NCBI GenBank assembly: GCA_039583875.1
Contig: CM077166.1
Location: 87,170,564-87,234,563, forward strand
DNA from: Platanthera guangdongensis
Taxonomy: Eukaryota > Streptophyta > Magnoliopsida > Asparagales > Orchidaceae
DNA: 64,000 nt
Direction of reading: 5' to 3'
A program made the translations under genes and the position numbers. A model generated the notes under the pieces. That model was not told the origin of the DNA. It saw nothing but the letters and a program-made list of their open reading frames with translations, and did no database searches. The number at the start of each line of letters is the position of its first letter. Positions within the stretch are counted from its first letter, which is position 1. Below are positions 46,401 through 58,300 of the stretch, piece after piece.

Positions 46401-46627
46401 GTGATTCTACTAGTGCTATTTCTATTGCTCATAATCCTGTTTCTCAAAGTAGAACAAAGCATATAGAAATAAGATACCATTTTCTTAGAGATCATGTAGA
46501 GAAAGAAGATATTTCTTTAGAATTTGTTAACACTGATTTACAAATTGCTGACATGTTCACAAAGCCTTTAGATGAAACTAAATTCAATAATTTCAAAATT
46601 GAATTAGGAATGTTGAACATAAATTAG
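43461..46627 (+). pseudogene. C3 pol: protease end, integrase, RT, RNase H
   Basis: The protease active site is WYLDSGCSRHMTG at the start of 43461-44651. The GAG-pre-integrase domain (CVKWHKRLSHLNYKTI) and integrase follow with D in HMDLFGPM, D in IRSDHGTEF and E in DIAERKNR: the triad is complete. TAA at 44649, TAG at 45015, 45141 and 45156, a one-base shift near 45465 and TAA at 46097 interrupt the rest. RT is recognised by [39 protein letters not shown] and catalytic YIDD (about 45685). RNase H (SDADFAGCKVDRKNTTGTS, STAESEYVAAGSC, DMFTKPLD) is open to its end at 46627. Confidence 0.92.
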
Positions 46628-46654
46628 TTTAACAAATTTGGCTAAGTAAAATTG

Positions 46655-47000
46655 TGTCGACACAAAAAGTTATCTGTGTCGACACATAGTAGTTGGTGTC
46701 AACACTCTAGGGAAGTTATGTCGACACATCCAGAAAATTGGTGTCGACACTTCAGAGAAGTAGTGTCGACACAATCAGAAGTGGTGTCGACACTTAGAAT
46801 CAATACACAGATTTCGTCGAGCACAGAATCGACACATATCGTCGAGCGCAGATTCATCGACCTCAGATCGTCGACTTCACGAGCTCTTTGTCGAACTCGA
46901 CCTAGACAAATAGAATTATGTCGACATATAGAAGTCAATACTTCTATCGAGACATTAGTAGTCTATATCGACACATTTCAACTGTGTCGACACATTAAGA
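46655..47000. repeat. Internal GTGTCGACAC / ATCGTCGA array between pol and the accessory ORF of C3
   Basis: GTGTCGACAC-type motifs lie at about 46655, 46675, 46720, 46742, 46762, 46785 and 46983, as in the LTR. The middle (46810-46905) instead has TCGTCGAGC, ATCGACCTCAG and ATCGTCGAC, which resembles the C1 LTR array. The array is outside the LTR, starts about 30 bp after the pol stop and ends about 40 bp before a TATA box. Confidence 0.85.
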
Positions 47001-47040
47001 GATTTTTGACGCGACTTTTGACCTTCATTATTTAGAAGGG

Positions 47041-47050
47041 TATAAATAGG
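47041..47050 (+). promoter_or_regulatory. TATA box upstream of the C3 accessory ORF
   Basis: TATAAATAGG, 109 bp before the ATG at 47150. A pyrimidine-rich stretch (TTCTCTCTTCTC, near 47110) follows, as in many plant core promoters. With the array before it, the layout repeats that of the LTR and suggests a separate transcript for the accessory ORF. Confidence 0.55.
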
Positions 47051-47149
47051 TCAACAATATATTCTGTCGACACACACTCCATATTTTCGAGACCAAAACC
47101 CTGTGTCGACAACTTCTCTCTTCTCAATCCAAGATTTCTCACAACCCCA

Positions 47150-49762
47150 ATGGCGCCAAAGCTTGAAGATAACATCAACGAAGGCTATGAGCTGGTTTGC
47201 AACACTTTTGATAATGCGGAACCACAGATTAAAGCAGTAGTAACCCTAATTGTAGAAAATGATTTGGAATTTCTGGTATCTGAACCTACAAAGACATGGA
47301 AGAAAGAAATACTGGAATTCTATGGCGCAGCTACTTTAGATTCAACTGGACTTAAGATCAAATCTATAGTTCAAGGAGCTAAAGTTAAACTTACCTTGAA
47401 GAGCTTGAGGAAAACTCTTCACCTCCAAAGAACTTAAGAAGAAGAAGAAGTACCCTCATATAAGACCAGGGAAGCACTTCAGTGATATGGATTGGATCCC
47501 ACCATGAAGATTGGAACTGCAATGAACAGAAAAGGGATGAATCTGCAAGGAAAATTCCTTTCAGAAATGGTTGGAAAGGTCATACTCTGCAAGTCAGGGG
47601 GACATGATAGAGTTTCAGCCTATATGTTCAGCCTGATGATCAGGATTATCTTCAGACTAAACACACATTAGTCTGCAGTAATATTTGAAAAGATTAAGGA
47701 AAGTATCAAGAAGTCAAATTTGGGGAGAATCATGAGTCTATACTTGGTTGGAACAATTCCAGAAGTAATGGAACAGACTGCTGGTTCAAAGATCAACCAA
47801 ATGAGAAGGATGGATATAAGGATAATCTCCAGATGGGTCAGAGTCTTAACAAAGGACATGCCTGATGAAGAGAGGCCAGAGATTCCTGAAAAATCTCCTG
47901 CACAAGAAATTACAAATGGTGCTTAGGTGCAGGGGGAGCCTCATCTTGAGGAAGAGCCAACACAATTAGAAAGTGAAATTGCTACTCAAACTATACTTGA
48001 GGTAATTCAAGAAATTAATCAATAAATTTTCATTAATAAGGATGAAACACTAACTCTGTCTTTGATTGATGCTGGTCAGACCACTCAAGCATAAAATGTT
48101 ATCATGGAGGATACATCTGCAGCTGCGGATGCTCCTGAGTTGGTAGTGCCTTAAGTCCCAACTCAATAAGAATTTACCATAGATGAGTTGTTCACTGAAA
48201 TGGAGCAAGTCAGGACTGAGGGGGAGGAGCAAGCTAACATTGAGGGGGAGTATGTCAGGACTGAGAGGGAGCAGCAAGGGACTCAGGGGGAGCAACCTAG
48301 GACTGAACAGGAATTGCCTCCTAGTCCTAAGGGAAGAGTTGATATTGCCAGTACCTCAGCTTCTGAAGATGAAGCAGAAATTCAAGCCAAGAAGAGAAAG
48401 CTGATGGTTTTCAAAAGGAGATGCCAAAACTATAAAAGGGCTTTGCAAACTGCTCCTCAACCTGCCCCAGCAACTGATTATAGTTCTTTGTTGGTATACT
48501 TGCAAGTAAAGTTGGATGAACAAAGGATAGCCATGGAGAAGTATATAGATGAAACTCATAAAGATCTGCAATTCTCCTTGCAACAAGATATCAAATCCAT
48601 TAGATTTGAAGTAAATCAGAATAAAAAGGAAATGACAGATTGCTTACACAAAGGTGGTAATGTTGTAGTCTATCTAGCCAAACAACAAGTAGGCATAAAG
48701 ACTCAAGTTGATGATATAGCTGTAAAATAAGGCTATGTCCTTGAAAATCAACTGAGGATGAATGACAATCTGACTGAATCACATAATGTGATTGTCACAG
48801 AATTAAAGAATACTGCTGCTGCCCAGACTGAAGCAAGTGATAAAGACAAGTCAGCTTTTGATAAAAAAATTCCAGGAAGATTTAGCTGCTGTACAAACAT
48901 CTATTAAGACTTCACAAAAGATCATTTTTGATCAGCTCCTGGAAATAAAGCCATTTTACAAAGATGGTGTTAATTATCTTGATGAACAAGTAAGATTTCA
49001 GAAAGATGACCACAGAGATCACATTGAAAGAGAAGTCATAAAGGGGGAGAGAGTATTAGTCAAAGCAGGCTCAGATCATACTAAATGGATATCTAATAGC
49101 ATCAAAGCCACCCTTGGATATCCACCCCTCTGTGATGATGATAATGTAGCTAAGTCAGGTGTATAACCTGCTTATTTAGAAGGTGATCTACCTGAAGTTG
49201 CTCAGGTTATTTACCCTCCAGCATATTTTGAGATGATTGAGCAAGAAGTACAGTCTATGTACAGCCCTCCAAAGGGTATTAAAAATGTTGTCCTTGAGAA
49301 ATTTGAAATGTCAGAGGCAAATGTGACTAAGGAGCAAGAAGATCAACTGTCAAAGAAGAGATTCAGAGAACATGTTGAGTTGAGTTCATGCCTGATTTTG
49401 AGCAGTGGAGTCCAACTTCCAGGAATATTTTCTTGACTGCCTGGAAAGCTGTGAAGGACAAGTCCCATGACAGGGGCAAATGGTACACTGAGCAAGAATG
49501 GCAAAAGCATGAAGCTAGACAGGTAGCCATTCTGGAGTATAGAAGAAAGGAAAAAGTTGGGAAGCTACCTCCTAATGCTCAGGAGCCTAGCAAGTATTTC
49601 CCAAAGCCTTTTCACTATTTTGAAAGGCAAAGAATAAGGGCTGGAGAACAAAAGAAGAAAGATCTGAAGGGCAAGAAGTCAGCTGAATATACTGATGCTC
49701 CAGTACAAGCTAAGATCCAATCAAGCAAAGGAATAGTCATCAAGGAGCCAGTGCAGCCTTAG
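47150..49762 (+). pseudogene. C3 accessory ORF (SIRE-type ORF after pol), decayed
   Basis: Starts MAPKLEDN. Segment 47150-47437 (95 codons) is acidic and ends TLKSLRKTLHLQRT. After TAA, the same general frame continues (ESIKKSNLGRIMSLYLVG) to 47926. A Glu/Gln-rich middle with repeats of RTEGEEQ and RTEREQQ type follows (48188-48300), then a basic patch AKKRKLMVFKRR, a possible nuclear signal, and heptad-like segments (VKLDEQRIAMEKYIDETHK; 48837-49020). The C-terminal part 49388-49762 is basic (QRIRAGEQKKKDLKGKK). About eight stops and two frameshifts (near 48865 and 49385) break it. I see no signal peptide or membrane span, so an envelope role is not supported; a coiled-coil accessory protein is a better description. 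Function unknown. Confidence 0.7.
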
Positions 49763-50022
49763 GATAGATTTACTAAATGTTACAACATTGTAATCTTTAA
49801 TGTTAAAAATCTATGTAACCTATTGAGAAACTTTTGAAAGTTTAAACAAAATAATGATTAATGCTCATTATGTTTGCATCATTATTCTGTGATGTCATTT
49901 TATACATGTTTTGTTTATTAGTTACCCTGTCATATAATGTTTTTATACATCATAATGTGTGTTTATTATGAATGGTGTATATCATTGACTAAGGGTTATG
50001 ACTTCTCCAAATTGGGGGAGAT
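49763..50022 (+). other. C3 3' noncoding region and polypurine tract
   Basis: AT-rich sequence with TATGTTTGCATCATTATT-like stretches and no gene. It ends in the tract AAATTGGGGGAGAT (50009-50022) directly before LTR start TGTTGGG. Confidence 0.85.
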
Positions 50023-51703
50023 TGTTGGGTACATTGGAAAATGTGTACCAGATTTGAAGAACCCTCACCTTACTCAATGATATGCATCAAGGTATATTTG
50101 ATGTTATTTTGAGTTTATATGTGCAGGTTAAGAAAATACAAGAATGCAGGAAAAAGTTTCTAAGTCCATGAGTCGAAACCAGAGAAGCTGTGTCGACACT
50201 TATGAAGGCTTGTGTCGACACTGGAGAAAAGCTATGTCGACACCTGGAGTCAGCTGTGTCGACACTTGGAAAGGCTGTGTCGACACCAGAATAAACAGTG
50301 TCGACACACAGAGGCTGTGTCGACACACAGAGAAGTTTAGTCGACATCAACTGTGTCGACACACAGAGGCAGTGTCGACACACAGAAAAGATTTGTTGAC
50401 ATCAACTGTGTCGACACGCAGAGGTAGTGCCGACACACGAAAAAGATTTATCGACATCAACTGAGTCGACACACAAAGGCAGTGTCGATATACAGAAGAC
50501 TTTGTCGACATCAACTGTGTCGACACACGGGACTTGTGTCGACACACGACAGAGTTTCAACAAAGTTAATTTTTGTGAAGAAAAGAAGTGACTGTGTCGA
50601 CACACAGAACTAGTGTCGACACATTCTATAGAAGCTGTGTCGAGAAGCAGTGTCAACACTAAGAGAGCTGTGTCGACACCACCAAGGCTAGTCTCGACAC
50701 TTAGTCTACTTGTGTCGACACATGATGGAGTTCAGTCTCGACATTTTGCTGATAGAGACAGAGTTTCAAGAAGTGACTGGAAGACTTGACAGCTGCCATA
50801 TCCAACCGGTCTACTGCAACTGTCAGTGATGTCAGAAGTTTATTAGAAACCGGATCAGCCGGTTACCATGGAGAAAGTCTATATAAGGACATTCTATATC
50901 AACAGAAGACGATGATAAGAATAACACACATAGAGATACATACAAACTGAAGAAGATTTTTAACAGAAGATCTAAGAAGACATTCTCAAGTGGTGATGTA
51001 CTCAGAGTTTGTCTAGAGAATTAAAAGAAGAATTCAGAAGAATCTTCAGAAGAATTTGGAGAGAGAGCTCCATTCATTCAAGTGAAGAAAGGGACTTACA
51101 TCAACAAGTCTCTCAAGTGCAGAGTTTGAACCAGTCTGCCAAGAAGGATTCAGATTGATTTCTGAATTTCAAGAAAGAAGCTGATTGAGTATCAACCTCA
51201 AAGGAGATCAACCCTACTATGTTCAGATTCAAGAAGGTTTGAAGAAAGCTAAGTCAGGTCGATCTCTAACGTCAGATTCTTTCAAGAACTGATCAAGAAA
51301 CTGTCTATCCTTTCTCTCTCAACCAGGGTGGTGGTTAAAGTGTAGATTTACATCTATTTTCTATAGGATCTTTTTAAGATCTGAGTTGTAAGCCTGATTT
51401 ATAAAGGCTGAGTTGTATAAGATAAGTTCTCTGAGTGGTAGGTCTTGTTGAAGACTGAGGTAGGGCTGTGAGCCTGAGTTGTGGGAGATTATCATCTCTG
51501 AGTTGTAGGCCTTGTTGAAGGATGAGGTAGGGCAGATTGCCTGAGCTGTAGGAGTGTGGACTCACTCTGAGTTGTAGGAACCCTGTTTGGGTTCTAAGCT
51601 GTAAGATCTGAGGTTCTGATAAGAAGGAAAGAAGTTAGGCCGAATCTAGCACATTGCTAGTTAGGAGGAGGGGGAAAGTGGATGTACCCAGACCTTGGGG
51701 AAC
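50023..51703 (+). repeat. 3' LTR of C3, left part
   Basis: Aligns with 39528-41190 and contains an insertion near 50090 relative to it (the stretch around GGTATATTTGATG). Array at 50172-50760, TATA box at 50880-50888. Athila-B interrupts it after GGGGAAC; the last five bases, ggaac, are the Athila-B target duplication. Confidence 0.92.
50172..50760. repeat. GTGTCGACAC palindrome array in U3 of the C3 3' LTR
   Basis: Same motif and order as at 39638-40215, with scattered point changes in both copies. Confidence 0.93.
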
Positions 51704-53471
51704 TGATTGTCTCTTAGATATCTGCAAGGAGAGAGAATAACCAAACTAACAATTCATCAAGGCAAGTATACCTATCGAAATGCAGCTAGGGGACAAAAGT
51801 GTCGTATTGAAATCCGGGAACAGTTGAGTAAGCTTACTCACACGAAATCTATTATTTTATCGACGGAAAAATAAGGTTTTCTTAAGCTAAATGTACTAAA
51901 GGAAGAGAATTACTTGCATGAAAAGATAAAGAGAGCTAAAGAGCGATTAACTTAAGCTTGGTAACAATGAAGGGAAAATGCACTCGATCAGAAATCACCT
52001 CGGCAAGAGTGGTTAGAAAAATACGATAAATAAACCTAAGCTAATTAGGGTAAAGGTCTTTGACCGTGGAGGTTCCATGAATATTGACACGCTTCTCTCG
52101 AAGGTCGTGCCTAACTGAGTTTAGGAAGGTCCGACCGACTTTCGCCTAAATCGGAGGCCTAAAACTCGCTTTACGCGGTGAACCCCTCTAATGGATTTTA
52201 CTCCAATCCGGGAGATTTGATCGTCTGCCTCTCTCGAGGGGTGCGAACAACTCCCTTTACTCTTGAGTGCTCATTTCAAACTTTCGGCCTCTCGGCTAGC
52301 CCAGAATGAAAGCAAAGGTGGAGAGTATATATCGATAATATACCTCCAACCCGTGATAAATCAAGAGTAATTCAAAGCTAAACCCTAAAAAGAAAAGGTA
52401 AGATTCAAAGCATCATAACCTAATCACTCGAACCTCGGATCATTAAGATCGAGTACATGGAGGATTAGTTAATCATGGTGAGGTGGAAGAGGGGGGATGA
52501 GTAGAAGAAAAATACTGAAAATGGAGCAGAACCGTAAAAGAAAACAGCAATTTTTATTAATAGAAACAGTGATCTTACAGCTTGAAAACCAGAGATTACA
52601 AGAACATGAGAAGGAAACTACACTATCATTAGCATCATACTACAGAAATAAACTAGGAGCTAATACAGGGAAAGCATAAAGTTAGAGCTACGAACTAAAA
52701 ATGGAAAGACATGCTTAAAAAGTTCAGAAATACAAAGGACAGAACCTCCCCTCTCAAAGCGAAAAGTTGTCCTCAAACCCCTGGAGTTGGGCTCTATTTA
52801 TAGAATTTTTCGGGTCGGGTCACGCCCCCCTGTCACGCCCTGGTCGGGCGTGACCCTGGGGCGTGACATATTCGGCGCGACTTTTTCGGGTAGGAATTGA
52901 ATTCTGACGGAGTTGTTGCGGTACACGCCCACCGGTCACGCCCTGGTAGGGCGTGACCCTGGGGCGTGTTCTTTGCGGCGTGACTTTGGGAGCTGAAATT
53001 GAATGCTGGAGGTGACGGGCGGAATTGCTGAAGTACACGCCCATATGTCACGCCCGGGTCAGGCGTGACCCTGGGGCGTGACACTTTCGGTGCGGCGGTG
53101 GAGCGAGAAAGAAGAGCGCGCTGCGGCGATTCCTCGGAACCTGGGGACACGCCTATAGTACACGCCCGTGTCGGGTGTGTCACGGGCGTGACCGAGGGCG
53201 TGTATACTAAGTTTTCACGGAATGCAGTTTCGGACCAATTGCTTCATTCCTCTGGGTTACACGCCCTAGGTACACGCCCTGGTAGGGCGTGACCTTGGGG
53301 CGTGTCACAGCAAAATTCGGCTGAAAGCCGTGAAAACCTGCAAAAAGCAGAAAAAATGCATTAGCGACAAAAATATATACAAAGGGGAATCAAAACAAGT
53401 ACTTTACAAGACATGATTGGCTTTAAAACCCCGAAAATAACCTAATAAAATTGACTACAAACGTATTATCA
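51704..53471 (-). repeat. 3' LTR of Athila-B (1768 bp)
   Basis: TG at 51704, CA at 53471, nearly identical to 61352-63116. Contains a TATA box (52803 to 52794) and a GTCACGCCC array (52805-53305). Confidence 0.96.
52805..53305. repeat. GTCACGCCC / GGGCGTGAC palindrome array, Athila-B 3' LTR
   Basis: Facing half-sites GTCACGCCC and GGGCGTGACC enclose TGGTC or TGGTA; six clusters at about 52820, 52860, 52940, 53050, 53170 and 53280. In transcription direction the array ends right at the TATA box. Confidence 0.9.
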
Positions 53472-53488
53472 AATTCCCCCAAGCTTAA
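53472..53488 (-). other. Polypurine tract of Athila-B
   Basis: On the minus strand TTAAGCTTGGGGGAATT directly precedes the 3' LTR start TGATAATACG. The 14-mer TTAAGCTTGGGGGA recurs at 54905-54892. Confidence 0.92.
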
Positions 53489-54891
53489 GTTTTGCTTGTC
53501 CCCAAGCAAAGATATAAAGACAAGCTAATCATAAAAAGTGACTAATTCAAAAAGTTTTAATCATACTTACACAAGTACTATGCGAAATTCTAGGTAGGGA
53601 GAATGTAAAACGTAAATCTAAAACAATTATTTAGGTATGGTTTAACTTTTATAAACTTTACTTAATAAAAATAAATCATCCAGAATTTTGACGAAATTCT
53701 TTAAATAGATTTAAGTAAGGCAATGAAAATGAAAAGAACGTATTGAGTTATTACTAGATCCAAGCAACGCATTATAATTATATCAATTAAATAACAAAAA
53801 TCTAAGTTGAAATCCAAAACTAAAACTGATTTACTTTTCTTCTTTTCTTAGTTGTTAAATAAAATTAAAAAAAGGGCGTGAATCAAAACGACTTAATAGG
53901 ACCGAAACGTTTGGTTTAGGAATATGAATAGGAGTGGAATTCAAATATAAACATGGAGGCTTAAAAATCACACTAAACCAAAACAACGAGTTTCAAAAAA
54001 AATAAATTTATTTTAAACAAAATATGTATAAATAAATTTATTTTTTTCTCTTTATGATTATTTATCTCTCTTTGTTTTTTTTATTATTATTTTCATTCAT
54101 TTTTGTTTTTTTTTTCAATTTATTGCTTTTGAGTACACCTTTTTCAACAATATTTCCACAGATAAGACAAAATTTCTTATCAAACAAAATTAGCGTGATT
54201 AGATAGGTAGGAATTTGGGCTTTGGTGAAAATGAAATGGTGTGTGGAGTTTATCAAATGAATTTGGAAAAAAGGCTCAAAAGCGGCTAACTAGTGGTAAA
54301 AGAGTTTAGGTTGGCAAGAAAGCTCAAACGTAAACAAAAATGGCCTAAATCATTTTCACGCGTTTTTTTTTTTAAATTTATTTAAAACATAGAGTCGATA
54401 AATTTCAAAAAGCAAGCTCGAGATAATAAAAGAAGATTGATGAAATTATCTTGAAAATAAAAATAATATGTCACTTGGATCGTTCATATCTACTACGTTA
54501 TTCAAAATATGTTCTTACAAAAATCATCTAAAGACGAAAAGGAAAATAGTGGATGATAAATTTTTAGAGAAAGTAAAGAAAATAAAGAACGGAAAACCAT
54601 AATAGAAATGCACGGTTTAGAGAAATATTTTACCTTAACATGCTACCGTGAATTAGAAACACAGCATGGCCAACATTTTACTTGTGAAATATGATTAAAA
54701 AGAATGATTAGAAAAATTATAATTAACTACGTTGTTTATAAAGTAGTTTGAGAAAAACAAAACATAAACATGGGGTACTTATTGAAATACCAAAATGCAG
54801 CTATATATATATAATATTTTGTTTGAAATTTTTTTTGAAATTTTGGATTTTTTTTTAGGATTTTTACAAAACAAAAAGAAGGAGGAAGTCC

Positions 54892-54905
54892 TCCCCCAAG
54901 CTTAA
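54892..54905 (-). other. Internal polypurine tract copy, Athila-B
   Basis: TTAAGCTTGGGGGA on the minus strand, identical over 14 bases to the terminal tract and 1,417 bp upstream of it, about 420 bp after the pol stop. Further partial similarity follows on the plus strand (TTGTCC in both). Confidence 0.8.
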
Positions 54906-55189
54906 AATCTACATTGTCCGCAATGGAGAAGGAGGTCGGAGAATGAGAGAAAAGTAAAGTACAGAAATAAAAGACAGAATTGAAAAGCAGGTACTTCCCC
55001 GGTTTTATTTTGCAGGGCAAGTTGAGTGATACCGCTCCTCCATGCCTGTGCTGTGGATCTTCATGAAACGTCGTCCGGCGGATTTTGGCATGGAAGCAGA
55101 ACCGTTGGAGCAGGCGATCGCAGAAGTTTCAGCTTGCCGGAGCCAATCGGGGCAAAAAGTGTAAAAGAAAGAAAACATAAAAAGATAAC

Positions 55190-55205
55190 TTGGGTTGCCT
55201 CCCAA
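55190..55205 (-). other. Post-pol hairpin of Athila-B
   Basis: TTGGGAGGCAACCCAA can pair TTGGG with CCCAA around AGGCAA. It lies about 120 nt after the pol stop. A related GAGACAACCCAA occurs at the same distance in Athila-A. Confidence 0.65.
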
Positions 55206-55325
55206 GAGCGCCCTTTGTTTAAAGCGTCGTTTGAGCTCGACGCATCAAAATAAGATTGTCCCAAATATTGTTTTAAAAATAAGTTCGAATAAATGTCAAA
55301 GTTTGTGAGTAAAATAATGTTCAGA

Positions 55326-58300
55326 TTAATCAAATGTCAGGACCGGAAAGATAGAGTTAACAGGGTTGAGACTGACATCATCACAGAAATACAGTTTAAG
55401 ACGCTGACCATTCACTTTGAAAGTACCCTTATCAGGGTGAGAAATTAAAACAGTACCATAAGAAAAGACTTCTAAAACAGTAAAAGGCCCAGACCAACGT
55501 GATTTTAATTTACCCGGGAATAAACGTAAACGAGAGTTATAAAGAAGCACTTGGTCGCCTGGCTTAAAGATTTTTGGGTGCCTAAGATGTCGATCGTGTA
55601 AACGCTTCGTCCGCTCTTTATAAAGTCTGTTATTTTCATACGCGTAAGAGCGCCACTCGTCGAGTTCGTTAAGTTGAAATTTTCGAAAATCGCCGACAGA
55701 GTGGGGATCGAAGTTTAAAAATCGCAAGGCCCAAAAGGCGCGGTGTTCTAACTCTACGGGTAAATGACACGATTTTCCATAAACCAACCGATATGGCGTA
55801 CAGCCGAGGGCGGTTTTGTACGCTGTTCGGTAGGCCCATAGAGCATCGTCTAATTTGGCGGACCAGTCTTTTCTAGATGTTGAAACAGTCTTTTCTAAAA
55901 TTCTTTTTATTTCTCTATTCACTACTTCGACTTATCCGTTAGTTTGGGGGTGGTAGGGAGTGGAAAGCTTATGAGTAACGCCATATTTAGTTAGGATTTT
56001 TGAAAATTGTGCGTTACAGAAATGGGAAACCCTATCACTAACGATAGCGCGCGGCGTACCGAATCGAGAAAATAATTTTTTGAGGAAATTAACTACGACT
56101 CGGGAATCATTCGTAGGAAGAGCTTGGGCTTCGGCCCAACGTGAAACATAATCAACGGCAACTAAAATATACTTATTCCCGAAGCTAGAAGGAAAAGGAC
56201 CAACAAAATCAATCCCCCAGAGGTCAAAAACTTCGCACTCTAGAAAATAATTTTGTGGCATTTCATTTTTATTCGAAATATTCCCCGACCGTTGGCAACT
56301 ATCACACCTACTCACAAAGGCATGCGCGTCTTTAAACAGGCTGGGCCAGTAAAAACCCGCGCTTAACACTTTGTGAGCGGTGCGAGCAGCTTGATAGTGC
56401 CCACCTGTCGGTCCTTCATGCAAATGTTTAATAATATCTAATCCTTCATCCAAGGAAACACACCTCCTGATCACTTGGTCTGCACAGACTTTAAAAAGAT
56501 GCGGGTCCTCCCAAAAGTAGTTCTTCAGCTCAGAAAAGAATTTCTTCTTTTGCTGAGATGAAAACTCTTTTGGGAGCACACGGGCCACTAGATAGTTGGC
56601 GATGCGGGCAAACCAAGGAGAAGTAGATGTGTTAATTACGAAAAGCTTCTCATCAGGGAAATAGTAATGAAAAGAATTTTCATCTAATTGTTCTATAAAC
56701 GGGTTGTCTAGGCGCGAAAGGTGGTCGGCGGCCAAGTTCTCGGCACCTCGCTTATCACGGATCTCTAAGTCAAACTCCTGGAGGAGTAAGACCCAGCGAA
56801 TCAAGCGAGGCTTGGCATCCGTTTTAGAGAGAAGATATTTGAGGGCCGAGTGGTCCGTAAAAACAATAATTTTCGAAAGAGTAATATAAGGGCGAAATTT
56901 GTCAAATGCGAATACTACAGCTAAGAGCTCCTTCTCGGTTGTGGTGTAATTTTCCTGTGCAGATGTGAGAGTTTTACTAGCGTAATAAATGGGGTGGAAG
57001 TTTTTGGAAATACGTTGACCTAGTACGGCTCCCACCGCATAACTACTCGCATCACACATTATTTCAAATGGAAGATCCCACACCGGAGCTATCATGATTG
57101 GCGCATTAACTAATTTTTCTTTTATTAAATTGAAGGCAGCTAGACAGAGGTCATCAAAGATGAATGGGGCGTCTTTTTCTAAGAGATGGGTAAGGGGCTT
57201 GGTGATTTTGGAAAAGTCCTTTATGAAGCGGCGGTAGAAACCCGCATGACCCAGGAAACCTCTTATGGCTTTTATGTTCGTAGGTCGCGGCAGTTTCTCG
57301 ATAACTTCTATTTTCGCAACGTCTACTTCAATACCCCTTTCAGAAATTTTATGTCCCAAAACTAACCCTTCCCTTATCATAAAATGACATTTTTCCCAAT
57401 TTAAGGCGAGGTTAGTTTCTTCGCATCGCTCTAAGACTTTTTCAAGGTTCTCTAAGCAACTATCGAAGGAATTCCCGAAGACGGAGAAATCATCCATGAA
57501 GACTTCCATAATGCTTTCTACGTACTTGTCAAAGATGGCGAGCATACATCGTTGGAATGTAGCCGGCGCATTGCACAATCCAAACGACATTCTTCGGTAG
57601 GCGAAGGTGCCGAAGGGACAAGTAAACGTAGTTTTCTCCTGGTCCTCGGGGGAGATGGGGATTTGAAGATACCCCGAGAGGCCATCGAGAAAACAATAAA
57701 AGCTATGTCCGGAAAGTCGTTCTAAAATTTGATCAATGAACGGCAAGGGGAAGTGATCCTTGCGGGTGGCGTCATTCAACTTACGGTAATCTATACACAT
57801 TCGCCATCCGGTCACCGTCCGAGTCGGGATTAATTCATTATTTTCATTACTTACGACCGTTATCCCTCCCTTCTTTGGTACTACCTGTACTGGGCTAACC
57901 CACTTACTGTCGGATATAGGATAGATAATTCCTGCGTCTAACAATTTCATAACCTCGCCCTTAACTACGTCTTTCATGTTTGGGTTTATACGGCGCTGAG
58001 GTTGTATAGAGTTACGAGAATTATCTTCCATTAAGATTTTATGAGTGCAGAAAGATGGGCTTATGCCCTTGATATCAGATATCTGCCAAGCAATAGCTTG
58101 GCGATGCTTTTGTAAAATTGAAAGAAGTTTATTCCTTTGTGCATCCGTGAGGTAGGCCGAAATTATGACAGGCAGCTTAGAGTCCTTTTCTAAGAAAGCG
58201 TATTGAAGGTGCTCTGGTAGTTCTTTCAGTTCCAAGGTAGGGGGGTCATCATACGAGGTCTTGGAAATTTGTTCTTTTTCAAAAACTATGTCCTCGTACA

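Larger units (their letters stand above)
53489..55325 (-). other. Athila-B noncoding 3' region
   Basis: About 1.84 kb of very AT-rich DNA with T and A runs and no credible gene. A short hydrophobic open frame (54736-55020, minus) lacks any recognisable domain. The region contains the internal polypurine tract (54892-54905) and the post-pol hairpin (55190-55205). Confidence 0.8.

Noticed and set aside
52497..52679. 60-codon frame MSRRKILKMEQ in the Athila-B LTR (also 62123-62326)
   Set aside because: Located in R-U5 of the LTR, different start in the two copies, no similarity to a known protein.
54736..55020. Hydrophobic minus-strand frame after Athila-B pol as an envelope gene
   Set aside because: Too short, extremely AT-rich, ends in poly-T translation (phenylalanine and lysine runs), with no signal peptide or cleavage site.
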